64,000 nt of DNA, taken from NCBI RefSeq assembly GCF_006539165.1, contig NZ_BJMM01000020.1, forward strand, positions 62,001 to 126,000. The letters run 5' to 3'. This document shows positions 1 to 7,649 of the stretch, piece after piece. The notes below the pieces were generated by a model. It made no database searches, was not told the DNA's origin, and saw only the letters and a program-made list of their open reading frames with translations. Made by a program: the position numbers and the translations under genes. The stretch is from Streptomyces cacaoi (GTDB taxonomy: Bacteria; Actinomycetota; Actinomycetes; Streptomycetales; Streptomycetaceae). Numbering within the stretch: the first letter of the stretch is position 1; the number at the start of each line of letters is the position of its first letter.

Positions 1-93
1 GCGGGTGAGGCCCGTCGAGGAGTCGGGGTCCGTCCTGCGGGTGGTGCGCGAGGCGACGGACGGGGCACGGGAGGCGCGCGGGGTGACAGGCAC
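1..93 (-). CDS. Possible 5' end of a gene running off the left edge
   Basis: Read on the minus strand from a GTG at 93, this stretch stays open for 31 codons to the window edge, and nearly every codon ends in G or C, as in real genes here. The peptide begins MPVTPRASRAPSV and is Ser/Thr/Arg-rich; I do not recognise it. No convincing ribosome binding site precedes the GTG. It could equally be noncoding DNA with chance codon bias, so the call is tentative. Confidence 0.3.
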   Translation of the reverse strand, partial: MPVTPRASRAPSVASRTTRRTDPDSSTGLTR

Positions 94-495
94 GGTGTGC
101 TCAACGCCGTGGCCGGGTGCCGGTCACTGCCCCGGGTGTCGCCGGACGGCGCCGCCGCTGCCACACTGGTGCTCAACAGGCCGCCGCAGCAAGCCGGTTG
201 AGCAGTGCGGGCGCGGCGTCACCCGGGCCGCGGTGGCGCGGTCCCGGCGCCGTGGCCGCGGGGGCGGACGGGCGTTATTGCGTTGCGCCGCATGCTCAGG
301 CATGCTCCCGGGTCACAACGCGCGTCCCCGTGACCGCTGCTCCTCCGCCGGTAAGTGGGGGGAGTGCCGCCGTACCCTTGGGGTAAGGGACTTGGGAAGA
401 CGATTCCCGGTCGTCATGCGTGCAGTTATCACACGAGAGAGCGCAAGCCGTCCGTCGTTCCTCCGCACAGAGGACTTCCTTCGCCGAGACAACTC
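94..495. promoter_or_regulatory. Upstream region of the universal stress gene
   Basis: No gene is evident in these 402 bases. A short perfect inverted repeat, TACCC-TTG-GGGTA, lies at 373-385, about 110 bases before the stress-protein ATG, and the sequence between 400 and 450 is less GC-rich than its surroundings, as expected near a promoter. I cannot assign a sigma factor or regulator to it. Confidence 0.35.
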
Positions 496-1017
496 ATGGC
501 TGGACACGAGATCCCCGACCCAGCGGACCGCAAGCAGATCGCCGACCCGACGGCGACTCCCGAAGCGGCGGACGAGGCGCGCCACGCGTGCGACCCGGCT
601 TTCCAGCACGGCGTCGTCGTGGGGTTCGACGGCTCCCTGTCGAGCGAGCGTGCGCTCGCCTACGCGATCGGCATGGCCTACAGGTCGGGCTCAGGACTGA
701 TCATCGTCCATGTGGCCAACAGGCTGCCCACCACGGTGTGGGCGGGCTGCGAGCCCCCCGTCTTCGTCGACGTGCCCGACCACCGCACCGAGGTGCTGGG
801 CCTCGAACTCGCCTGCGCGGACCACCTGTCGGAGGTCCCGTGGATCCTCGTGGAGCGTGGCGGCGACATCTGCCACGAACTGGAGGAGGTCGGCCGGGAG
901 TACGCCGCCGACGCGATCGTCGTCGGCTCCACGCACGGCCTCGTGGGCCGTCTCTTCGGCTCCGTCGCGGGGCGGTTGGCACGCCGGGCGCAGCGCCCCG
1001 TCGTGGTCGTCCCGTAG
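496..1017 (+). CDS. Universal stress protein (UspA family)
   Basis: A 173-residue single-domain Usp protein. After about 37 poorly ordered residues comes the first strand of the Rossmann-like fold (GVVVGFDGSLSSERAL), and the C-terminal part carries VVGSTHGLVGRLFGSVAGR followed by RPVVVVP, the family's nucleotide-binding loop and last strand. The Gly spacing is slightly shorter than in classic ATP-binding members, so ATP binding is likely but not certain. Such proteins help actinomycetes survive stress, stasis or low oxygen; the client is unknown. ATG 496 is preferred because the longer upstream reading has no conserved sequence. The gene stands alone and converges on glmS. Confidence 0.85.
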   Translation: MAGHEIPDPADRKQIADPTATPEAADEARHACDPAFQHGVVVGFDGSLSSERALAYAIGMAYRSGSGLIIVHVANRLPTTVWAGCEPPVFVDVPDHRTEVLGLELACADHLSEVPWILVERGGDICHELEEVGREYAADAIVVGSTHGLVGRLFGSVAGRLARRAQRPVVVVP

Positions 1018-1272
1018 CGGCCGTCTCCTGCCGTCCGGGCGCCGAGTGTGCGGGCCCGGACGGCGCTCCGGTGCGCCGGTGCGGGCGGCCCGCGGCGGGC
1101 CCGGCGGCGGAACCCGTGGAATCTACCCGGGCGTAGGGGTGCATTGTGCGCTTGTGAGGGGCATACAGAAGACACGCGGGCCCGGTTCCCCACGGCGCGC
1201 TGCCGGACGGGAGGTGACGGTCCCCTCCGGTGGCCCACTGCCGGCGTAATGGGCGACGCCGGCAACAGGGGA

Positions 1273-1314
1273 GGCGGAATCCCGCGCGGTTGGTGGCCCG
1301 CGCGGGATTCCGCC
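1273..1314. terminator. Bidirectional terminator between usp and glmS
   Basis: A perfect 17-bp inverted repeat (arms 1273-1289 and 1298-1314, 8-base loop) containing GGAATCCCGCGCGG. It sits between the convergent ends of the stress gene (1017) and glmS (1432) and can serve both strands. No T-run follows, which is usual in Streptomyces. The rest of the 414-base gap holds no gene I can see. Confidence 0.8.
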
Positions 1315-1431
1315 CATTCCCCGGGTGCCTGGCGTCCCGGAGCCCCGTGATTCCGGAGTCCCCGATGCTCCGGTTCCGTCGGTTCGCCGTCCGCTCCCGG
1401 ATCTCCGCCCGGTCCGGGACGACGAGGAGTC

Positions 1432-3261
1432 TCACTCCACGGTGACGGACTTGGCGAGGTTGCGCGGCTTGTCGATGTCGCGGCCGAGGGCGAGCGCCGT
1501 GTGGTAGGCGAGCAGCTGGAGCGGGATGCCCATCAGGATCGGGTCCAGCTCGTCCTCGTTCTTGGGCACGACGATGGTGCGGTCCGCCTTCTCCTGCTCC
1601 TGGTGCGCCACGGCGAGGATCCGGCCGCTGCGGGCCTTGATCTCCTCCAGCGCCGCACGGTTCTTCTCCAGCAGATCGTCGTCCGGGACGATCGCCACGG
1701 TCGGCATCGCCGGCTCGATCAGCGCCAGCGGACCGTGCTTCAACTCCGAGGCCGGGTACGCCTCGGCGTGGATGTAGGAGACCTCCTTGAGCTTGAGCGA
1801 AGCCTCCAGCGCCACCGGGTAGCCGCGCACCCGGCCGATGAACAGCATCGAGCGGGCGTCGGCGAACTCCTTGGCCAGCTTCTCGATCTGCGGCTCCTGC
1901 TCCAGGATCTCCGCGATCTGGCCGGGCAGCCGGCGCAGGCCCTCGATGATGCGCTTGCCGTCCTTCACCGACAGATCGCGGGTACGGCCGAGATGGAGCG
2001 CGAGCAGGCCGAACGACACCACGGTGTTGGTGAAGCACTTGGTGGACACCACGCACACCTCGGGCCCGGCGTGCACATACACGCCGCCGTCCGCCTCCCG
2101 CGCGATGGCGGAGCCGACGACGTTGATGACGCCCAGCACCCGTGCGCCCTTGCGCTTGAGCTCCTGCACGGCGGCGAGCGCGTCGTAGGTCTCGCCGGAC
2201 TGGGAGACGGCGATGTAGAGGGTGTCCGGGTCCACCACCGGGTCGCGGTAGCGGAACTCGCTGGCGGGTTCGGCGTCCGCCGGGATACGGGCCAACTCCT
2301 CGATCATCTGGGCGCCGATCAGGCCGGCGTGGTACGAGGTGCCGCAGCCGAGGATCTTCACCCGGCGCACCGCGCGGGCCTCGCGCGGGTCGAGGTTGAG
2401 GCCGCCGAGGTGCACGGTGGCGAAGCGGTCGTCGATCCGGCCGCGCAGCACCCGGTCGACGGCGTCGGCCTGTTCGGTGATCTCCTTGTGCATATAGGTG
2501 TCGTGGCCACCGAGGTCGTAGGACTCGGCGGCGTACTCCACCGTCTCCGGCGAGGAGGAGGTGCGCGAGCCCTCCGTCGTGTAAGTGCGGTAGTCACCCG
2601 CCTTGATGGTGGCCATCTCGCCGTCGTCCAGGGTGACGACCTGGCGCGTGTGCGAGACGAGCGCGGCGACGTCCGAGGCCACGAACATCTCGTTCTCCCC
2701 GATGCCGAGCACGACCGGGGAGCCGTTGCGCGCCACCACGATGCGGTCGGGGAAGTCCGCGTGTAGAACGGCGATGCCGTAGGTGCCCTCGACGTGCCGC
2801 AGCGCCTCCTGGACGCGGGCCTCCAGGCTCTCCGCCTGGGCGGCGGCGATGAGATGCGCCAGCACCTCGGTGTCGGTCTCGGAGACCAGCGTGACGCCGT
2901 CGGCGGCCAGCTTGGCGCGCAGATCGGCCGCGTTGTCGATGATCCCGTTGTGGACGACGGCGACCCGCTCGGCGCTGTCGAGGTGCGGATGCGCGTTGGT
3001 GTCGTTCGGTGCGCCGTGGGTCGCCCAGCGGGTGTGGGCGATACCGGCGGTGCCGGCGAACCGCTTGGGCAGCCGGTCCTCCAGATCCCGCACCCGGCCC
3101 TTGGTCTTGGCGGTCTTGAGGCCGCCCGCGGCCTTGCCGGTGCCCGGGGACTGGATGGCGATACCGGCCGAGTCGTACCCGCGGTACTCCAGGCGCTGGA
3201 GGCCCTCCAGCAGCAGCGGGGCGGTGTCACGCCTGCCGATATATCCCACGATTCCGCACAT
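1432..3261 (-). CDS. glmS: Glutamine-fructose-6-phosphate aminotransferase (isomerizing)
   Basis: Makes glucosamine-6-phosphate from fructose-6-phosphate and glutamine, the first step towards UDP-GlcNAc for peptidoglycan; cytosolic. The 609-residue length equals that of E. coli GlmS. The start at 3261 is fixed by MCGIVGYIGRRD: Cys2 becomes the N-terminal nucleophile of the class II glutaminase domain (about residues 1-220). Two SIS sugar-isomerase domains follow, with CGTSYHAGL and VSQSGETYDAL in the first and ASLKLKEVSYIHAEAY and ELKHGPLAL later, ending in the family's C-terminal PRNLAKSVTVE. No glmS ribozyme would be expected in an actinomycete and none is apparent. Its neighbour across 1.1 kb is an N-acetylhexosaminidase, so amino-sugar supply may link them. 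Confidence 0.98.
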   Translation of the reverse strand: MCGIVGYIGRRDTAPLLLEGLQRLEYRGYDSAGIAIQSPGTGKAAGGLKTAKTKGRVRDLEDRLPKRFAGTAGIAHTRWATHGAPNDTNAHPHLDSAERVAVVHNGIIDNAADLRAKLAADGVTLVSETDTEVLAHLIAAAQAESLEARVQEALRHVEGTYGIAVLHADFPDRIVVARNGSPVVLGIGENEMFVASDVAALVSHTRQVVTLDDGEMATIKAGDYRTYTTEGSRTSSSPETVEYAAESYDLGGHDTYMHKEITEQADAVDRVLRGRIDDRFATVHLGGLNLDPREARAVRRVKILGCGTSYHAGLIGAQMIEELARIPADAEPASEFRYRDPVVDPDTLYIAVSQSGETYDALAAVQELKRKGARVLGVINVVGSAIAREADGGVYVHAGPEVCVVSTKCFTNTVVSFGLLALHLGRTRDLSVKDGKRIIEGLRRLPGQIAEILEQEPQIEKLAKEFADARSMLFIGRVRGYPVALEASLKLKEVSYIHAEAYPASELKHGPLALIEPAMPTVAIVPDDDLLEKNRAALEEIKARSGRILAVAHQEQEKADRTIVVPKNEDELDPILMGIPLQLLAYHTALALGRDIDKPRNLAKSVTVE

Positions 3262-3314
3262 GCCGATGCCTGCCTCTCCGTCGTACTGATACGGGGTTGT
3301 CGGTGTGGTGAGTT

Positions 3315-3395
3315 GTTCCGGGGTTTCCGGTGTTTCCGGTGTCACCAGGGCTTCCGGTGATTCCAGTGATTCCGGTGGTTCCGGTGTTGTCGGCG
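3315..3395. repeat. Nine copies of a 9-bp repeat upstream of glmS
   Basis: The gap between glmS and the 101-residue gene (3262-3620) contains about nine consecutive 9-bp units of the form nTTCCGGTG with few mismatches. On the minus strand the unit reads CACCGGAAn. The same ACCGGA core recurs on the plus strand in the 4183-4290 array. Because 9 bp is three codons, one minus frame reads as a collagen-like Gly-X-Y peptide, but no gene structure supports it. Confidence 0.8.
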
Positions 3396-3620
3396 AGCTG
3401 TCGGGCCCTGCCGGTGATGTGCCTGTCGTGCGCCGTGCGGAGCTGTGCCGTCCTCGCGGCCCTCGGATGCTCCGGCTCTTCCCGTGCTCCGCACGACATC
3501 GGGGACGATTCTGGGCCGCGGGGTGGGGGCCGGTGCGGGACCGGGGCCGTCGCGCGTGCCGGCCCCGGAGGGCGCGGGCCGCACCGGCGGGCTCCCGGCT
3601 CCCCGCTCCCGGAGCCGCCG

Positions 3621-3926
3621 TCAGCCGTAGACGATTCTTCGTAGCTGTCTGACCGACAACGGTGGTGGGGCCACGGCGCGGTGCGGCAGTTCCGCCTCGA
3701 TGCGGTCGAAGATCTCCGGGTTCGTCAGCCCTCTGCTCTGCAACTCGCGGTGGCGGCGACGGACGAACTCCTGGGCCGTCTCGTCGAAGTACGCCAGCAC
3801 GTCGAGCACCACGCGGGCCGCCTCGCCGCGCTGGAGCGGAGTCGTGCGGACCAGGTGGTCGATCAGGTCCTCATGGACCGGCGTTCGGGCTTCGAGCACC
3901 CGTTGATGGTGCTGCTTCCCGTCCAC
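3621..3926 (-). CDS. Small conserved hypothetical protein (101 aa)
   Basis: The frame reads VDGKQHHQRVLEARTPVHEDL to a C-terminal RQLRRIVYG. I recognise no domain. The composition (alternating charged and hydrophobic residues, EARTPVHEDLIDHLVRTTPL, AYFDETAQEFVRRRH) predicts a soluble mostly helical protein. GTG 3926 is the likely start because upstream codons lose the coding bias; no clear Shine-Dalgarno is visible. Codon positions show strong GC3, so I consider it a real gene. It lies between glmS and the hexosaminidase, flanked on both sides by 9-bp repeat arrays. A regulatory or amino-sugar-related role would be guesswork. Confidence 0.7.
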   Translation of the reverse strand: MDGKQHHQRVLEARTPVHEDLIDHLVRTTPLQRGEAARVVLDVLAYFDETAQEFVRRRHRELQSRGLTNPEIFDRIEAELPHRAVAPPPLSVRQLRRIVYG

Positions 3927-4182
3927 AAGTGCAAGAAATCTGCCCGAAAGCGGGCAGGATCGACCCGGTATGGCCCTGCGGCGATCGAGCCGGGAGGCTG
4001 CTCCGGCCCTCCGGCCCGCCTCGCCGCAAGTTGCACCCGACCCGGACTCGGGCCCGGACCCCTCCGACCCCTTTCGGTACGGCGGTACGGCGGGCACCAT
4101 GCAGGGAGCTGTCACCACGGCTTTCGTCGCACACGCACGGATCACCTCGCACGGCCCGCAACGGCACCGCTCCGATGACCGT

Positions 4183-4290
4183 GCGTACCGGCCGTACCGG
4201 ATCCACCGGACGTACCGGATGTACCGGGCGTACGGGGCGCATCGGTCGTACTGGATTTCCCAGGCGTCCCGGGCGCCCCGGACGCCCCGG
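4183..4290. repeat. Twelve copies of a 9-bp repeat upstream of the hexosaminidase gene
   Basis: Twelve head-to-tail 9-bp units, best copies being ACGTACCGG, CCGTACCGG and ATGTACCGG, decaying towards GCGCCCCGG at the right end, which lies 71 bases before the hexosaminidase ATG. Units share the ACCGGA core with the 3315-3395 array but on the opposite strand, so the two arrays are inverted around the small gene 3621-3926. The remainder of the 3927-4361 gap shows no gene. Confidence 0.85.
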
Positions 4291-4361
4291 ACCGGTGCGG
4301 GCGGACCACCGTCCAGGCCCTCGCACGGCCCCGAGCCACCGGCTCGAAGAAAGGACCGCTG

Positions 4362-5984
4362 ATGAGACGACGCCTCAGACCGCTGCTGACCCTCTGCGCG
4401 GCGCTTCTCGCCGTCACCGCGCTGCCCACCGCACAGGCCGGTGCCGCCGGCGGCACCGGGAGCGCCGACCCGCCGCCCCGTCCCCTCGACCAGATCGTCC
4501 CCGCACCCACCTCCGTACAGCCCGGCGGAGCCGGCTACACGATCACGCCGCGCACCGCCATCCGCGTCGACGCAGGTCACGGGCGCTCCGCCGCACGGGA
4601 GGTACGCCGCACCGCCGAACAGCTCGCCACGCTGCTGCGCCCCTCCACCGGGTACCGGCTGCCGATCACCGGTCGCCCGGGCCGGGACGGCATCCTGCTG
4701 CGGCTCGGCGGCGGCCGGGAACTCGGTGCCGAGGGCTACCGGCTCCAGATCACCCGGCACGGAGCCGTCCTCACCGCACGGAAGAGCGCCGGACTCTTCC
4801 ACGGCGTCCAGACCCTGCGCCAACTGCTGCCCGACGCCGTCGAGGCCCGCAGCGAGCAGCCCGGCCCCTGGCGCCTCGCCGGCGGGACCATCACCGACAC
4901 GCCGCGCTACGGCTACCGCGGCGCCATGCTCGATGTCTCCCGGCACTTCTTCTCCGTCGACAAGGTCAAGCGCTACATCGACCAACTCGCCCTGTACAAG
5001 ATCAACAAGCTGCATCTGCACCTGTCCGACGACCAGGGCTGGCGCATCGCCATCGACTCCTGGCCCCGGCTGGCCACCTACGGCGGCAGCACCCAGGCCG
5101 GAGGCGGACCCGGCGGCTACTACACCAAGGACGACTACCGCGAGATCATCCGCTACGCCGCCGACCGGCACCTCACCGTCGTCCCCGAGATCGACATGCC
5201 GGGCCACACCAACGCCGCCCTCGCCTCCTACGCCGAACTGAACTGCGACGGCAAGGCCCCGCCCCTCTACACCGGGACCGAGGTGGGCTTCAGCTCCCTG
5301 TGCGTACCGCTGGACCGCACCTACGACTTCGTCGACGACGTCATCCGGGAACTGGCCGCCATGACGCCCGGCCCCTACCTGCACATCGGCGGCGACGAGG
5401 CGCACTCCACCAGCCACGAGGACTACGTCGCCTTCATGAACCGCGTCCAGCCCGTCGTCGCCAAGTACGGGAAGACGGCCATCGGCTGGCACCAGATCAC
5501 CGCGGCCGAGCCCGTCGAGGGCAACATCGCCCAGTACTGGGGCTACGACGAGACCGGTGCGGACGAGCGGGCCCAGGTCGCCGCGGCGACCCGCAAGGGC
5601 ACCAAACTCGTGCTCTCTCCCGCCGACCGTGCCTACCTCGACATGAAGTACGACGAGGACACCCCGCTGGGCCTCTCCTGGGCCGGCTACGTCAGCGTCG
5701 AACGCTCCTACGACTGGGACCCGGCCACCTATCTCGACGGGGTGTCCGAGGACGCCGTGCTCGGGGTGGAGGCGCCGATGTGGTCCGAGACGCTGTCCAC
5801 CTCACCACAGGTCGAATACATGGCCTTCCCCCGGCTGCCGGGACTGGCCGAGGCCGGCTGGTCGGCGCAGTCCACCCGCGACTGGGACAGCTACCGCAAT
5901 CGCCTCGCCCAACAGGCGCCCCGCTGGGACCACTTGGGCATCGACTACTACAAGGCACCCCAGATCCCCTGGCCCCAGGGGTAA
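4362..5984 (+). CDS. Secreted beta-N-acetylhexosaminidase (GH20)
   Basis: Removes terminal N-acetylglucosamine or N-acetylgalactosamine from chitin or peptidoglycan fragments outside the cell. The 540-residue product starts with a Sec signal peptide (MRRRLRPLLTLCAALLAVTA, probable cleavage after AQAGA). A GH20b lead-in domain (about 45-180) precedes the catalytic barrel, which opens with YRGAMLDVSRHFF; HIGGDEAH supplies the catalytic Asp345-Glu346 pair used in the substrate-assisted GH20 mechanism. WAGYVSVERSYDWDP and the C-terminal MWSETL are also typical. ATG 4362 follows an AAAGGA Shine-Dalgarno at about 8 bases. Transcribed alone, ended by the hairpin at 5992. Confidence 0.95.
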   Translation: MRRRLRPLLTLCAALLAVTALPTAQAGAAGGTGSADPPPRPLDQIVPAPTSVQPGGAGYTITPRTAIRVDAGHGRSAAREVRRTAEQLATLLRPSTGYRLPITGRPGRDGILLRLGGGRELGAEGYRLQITRHGAVLTARKSAGLFHGVQTLRQLLPDAVEARSEQPGPWRLAGGTITDTPRYGYRGAMLDVSRHFFSVDKVKRYIDQLALYKINKLHLHLSDDQGWRIAIDSWPRLATYGGSTQAGGGPGGYYTKDDYREIIRYAADRHLTVVPEIDMPGHTNAALASYAELNCDGKAPPLYTGTEVGFSSLCVPLDRTYDFVDDVIRELAAMTPGPYLHIGGDEAHSTSHEDYVAFMNRVQPVVAKYGKTAIGWHQITAAEPVEGNIAQYWGYDETGADERAQVAAATRKGTKLVLSPADRAYLDMKYDEDTPLGLSWAGYVSVERSYDWDPATYLDGVSEDAVLGVEAPMWSETLSTSPQVEYMAFPRLPGLAEAGWSAQSTRDWDSYRNRLAQQAPRWDHLGIDYYKAPQIPWPQG

Positions 5985-5991
5985 GCACCAC

Positions 5992-6023
5992 CGGGCCGGG
6001 CCCCGCCAAAGGGACCCGGCCCG
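5992..6023 (+). terminator. Terminator of the hexosaminidase gene
   Basis: A stem-loop starting 7 bases after the stop: CGGGCCGGG pairs with CCCGGCCCG, extended by CCC/GGG after one mismatch, with a short CGCCAAA-type loop. No T-run. Confidence 0.75.
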
Positions 6024-6055
6024 CCACTTCCCCACTCGACGACTCTTTCCTCCAA

Positions 6056-6176
6056 CCTTCCCCGGCCGGACGGAGCTCCGCGCCAACGTTCCCCGGCCGA
6101 CTGCCCTTGGCTTCAACGTCCTCCGGCCGACCGCGCTTCGCGCCGACGTTCCTCAGCCCGGCGCCGGTTCGGCTCG
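6056..6176. repeat. Four degenerate 30-31-bp tandem repeats
   Basis: Copies begin at about 6056, 6087, 6117 and 6147. Each starts C(G/C)TTCC(C/T)C(G/A)GCC and continues with a GCGC-rich half. The array follows the hexosaminidase terminator in the 545-base gap before the DUF4429 gene; no convincing reading frame covers it. Function unknown. Confidence 0.65.
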
Positions 6177-6325
6177 ATGTGGTCTGCCTGGCCTGGTCCG
6201 CCTGGTGCGGTCCGCTTGGTGTCGTTTTGCTGGGCGTGGTTTTTCTGGCCCGGCAGCACGGGTCGGGCTCAGTGCGGGTTCGCCCGGGGTGGAGGCGAGT
6301 TGGGGCGTACGTGGTTGCGCCGTGG

Positions 6326-6358
6326 CGGGCGGGGGCCGGGGTCGGGGTCGGGGTCGGG
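6326..6358 (+). other. G-quadruplex-capable tract
   Basis: Five runs of three to five G separated by two-base CC or TC spacers, repeated as GGGGTC units, lie on the plus strand in the gap between 6177 and 6529, downstream of the DUF4429 gene. The surrounding 350 bases are richer in T and in G runs than coding DNA here and show no gene. Confidence 0.5.
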
Positions 6359-6529
6359 TGCGCGCTGGGGGGGGCGGGGAGCTGGGAGCGGGGCGTCTGG
6401 GCTGGCGCGGTGGGGGAGTGGGGTGAGGCCGGGCACGGGAGTGAGTGCGGTACCCGTGCGGTAGCCGTGTGGTCCGGTTCTGGGCGGAGCAAGGCTGGAT
6501 GCCCGGGGAACGCTGTCGGGCGACGTTGC

Positions 6530-7519
6530 TCAGAAGCGGTCCAGGATCGCCTTCTTCGCCACGCTGAACTCGTCCTCGGTGAGGACACCGCTCTCCCGCA
6601 ACTCGCCCAACTCCCGTAGCCGACGCAGCAGAACATCGTGGTCCGCCGCATCCGCCCCACCTGCCGCCGACGGCCGCATCCCCGCCGCCGGGCGGGCGGA
6701 TCCGGCCGCGGACGGTGCCGGAAGCGCGGTCGATGCGGGCGGGGCGGCCGGCCCGGCCTCGCCTTCTGCCTCCGTCCGCCCGGCAGCTCCCGCTCCCGCC
6801 GAGGCCGCGAGGGGATGCGGCAGCCGGGCCACGACCGCCGCCGCGAGGAGCACCGAGCCGCCCGTCTCCTTCGACGGCCGCACTCCCCACAGCATCAGGC
6901 AGTTGGGATCGTGCTCCGGCTTGAGCGTGGGGTGGGTTCCCTTGAGCCGGAAGCGCAGATTGCCGTTGTCCCAGACCACCGCGGGCGTCCAGTCCACGCC
7001 CGCCACCTCGTGCAGAGGTATGTGGCGCGGTCCGCCCGACGACTTGCCCTTCTCCGCCATCCAGTTCCAGTCGATCTGGATGCGCTCCCCGTCGAAGGTC
7101 GCCGTTCCGTCCGTCCCGAGCGCCGTCTGGGGAACCGACGGCCCCGGCAGCAGATAGCGGTCGCACGGCGTATCCGGTACTCCCTCCAGCAGCAGCGCGT
7201 TGCGCACCTCCTCCGCGAAGTACTCGGCCACGCCCGTACGGTCCCGCTCCACGGCCAGTTGGTACGGATCCGAGGCGTCCGGCAGCCTGCCGTTGGCCAC
7301 GTGCCACAACGGGTCGGCGCCCTCCCGCAGACGTAGCCGCAGTCTGCCGCCCTTGCGGCCGCCCGGCTCGTAGGCGATGCCCGCCAACGCGTGCAGGGGC
7401 ACGGCGACCTCTCCCAGGGACTTGCGCAGCGCGGGCACATGCCGGTCGTTGCCCGGCACGATCCGGACCGTTTCACCGTCGAACGTCCATGCGCCGCCAC
7501 GCTGGAGGATTTCCGCCAT
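6530..7519 (-). CDS. DUF4429 protein with C-terminal SHOCT domain
   Basis: A 329-residue protein with two related beta-rich DUF4429 units. The first starts GAWTFDGETVRIVPG, the second at about 140 with GTATFDGERIQIDWNW, and the RKGGRLRLRLREG and NGNLRFRLKGTHP strands correspond. An Ala/Pro-rich linker (about 245-295) leads to a terminal SHOCT motif, LLRRLRELGELRESGVLTEDEF, a short helical domain usually found at the ends of oligomerising or membrane-associated proteins. No enzyme motif is visible and the function is unknown. ATG 7519 is the natural start (MAEILQRGG). It occupies the place between hexosaminidase and acyl-CoA dehydrogenase genes where S. coelicolor, from memory, carries the desferrioxamine genes. 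Confidence 0.85.
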   Translation of the reverse strand: MAEILQRGGAWTFDGETVRIVPGNDRHVPALRKSLGEVAVPLHALAGIAYEPGGRKGGRLRLRLREGADPLWHVANGRLPDASDPYQLAVERDRTGVAEYFAEEVRNALLLEGVPDTPCDRYLLPGPSVPQTALGTDGTATFDGERIQIDWNWMAEKGKSSGGPRHIPLHEVAGVDWTPAVVWDNGNLRFRLKGTHPTLKPEHDPNCLMLWGVRPSKETGGSVLLAAAVVARLPHPLAASAGAGAAGRTEAEGEAGPAAPPASTALPAPSAAGSARPAAGMRPSAAGGADAADHDVLLRRLRELGELRESGVLTEDEFSVAKKAILDRF

Positions 7520-7649
7520 GCCCGGATTATTTCGAGCGCGGGCGCGGGGGTCACCCCCTGCCGGCGTTGTCCTCCATGGCGCCCGGCGGCGCCCGCGCCC
7601 TACCGCCCGGCCGGAGACACGGACGCTGCTCCGGGCAGGGCGCGCTACC

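Noticed and set aside
373..420. DevR/OsdR (Dos box) operator before the stress protein
   Set aside because: A GGGACTT half-site is present but the second half does not match the palindrome.
3227..3499. Collagen-like Gly-X-Y peptide on the minus strand
   Set aside because: It results from a 9-bp repeat read in one frame; no start, length or neighbour supports a collagen-like protein.
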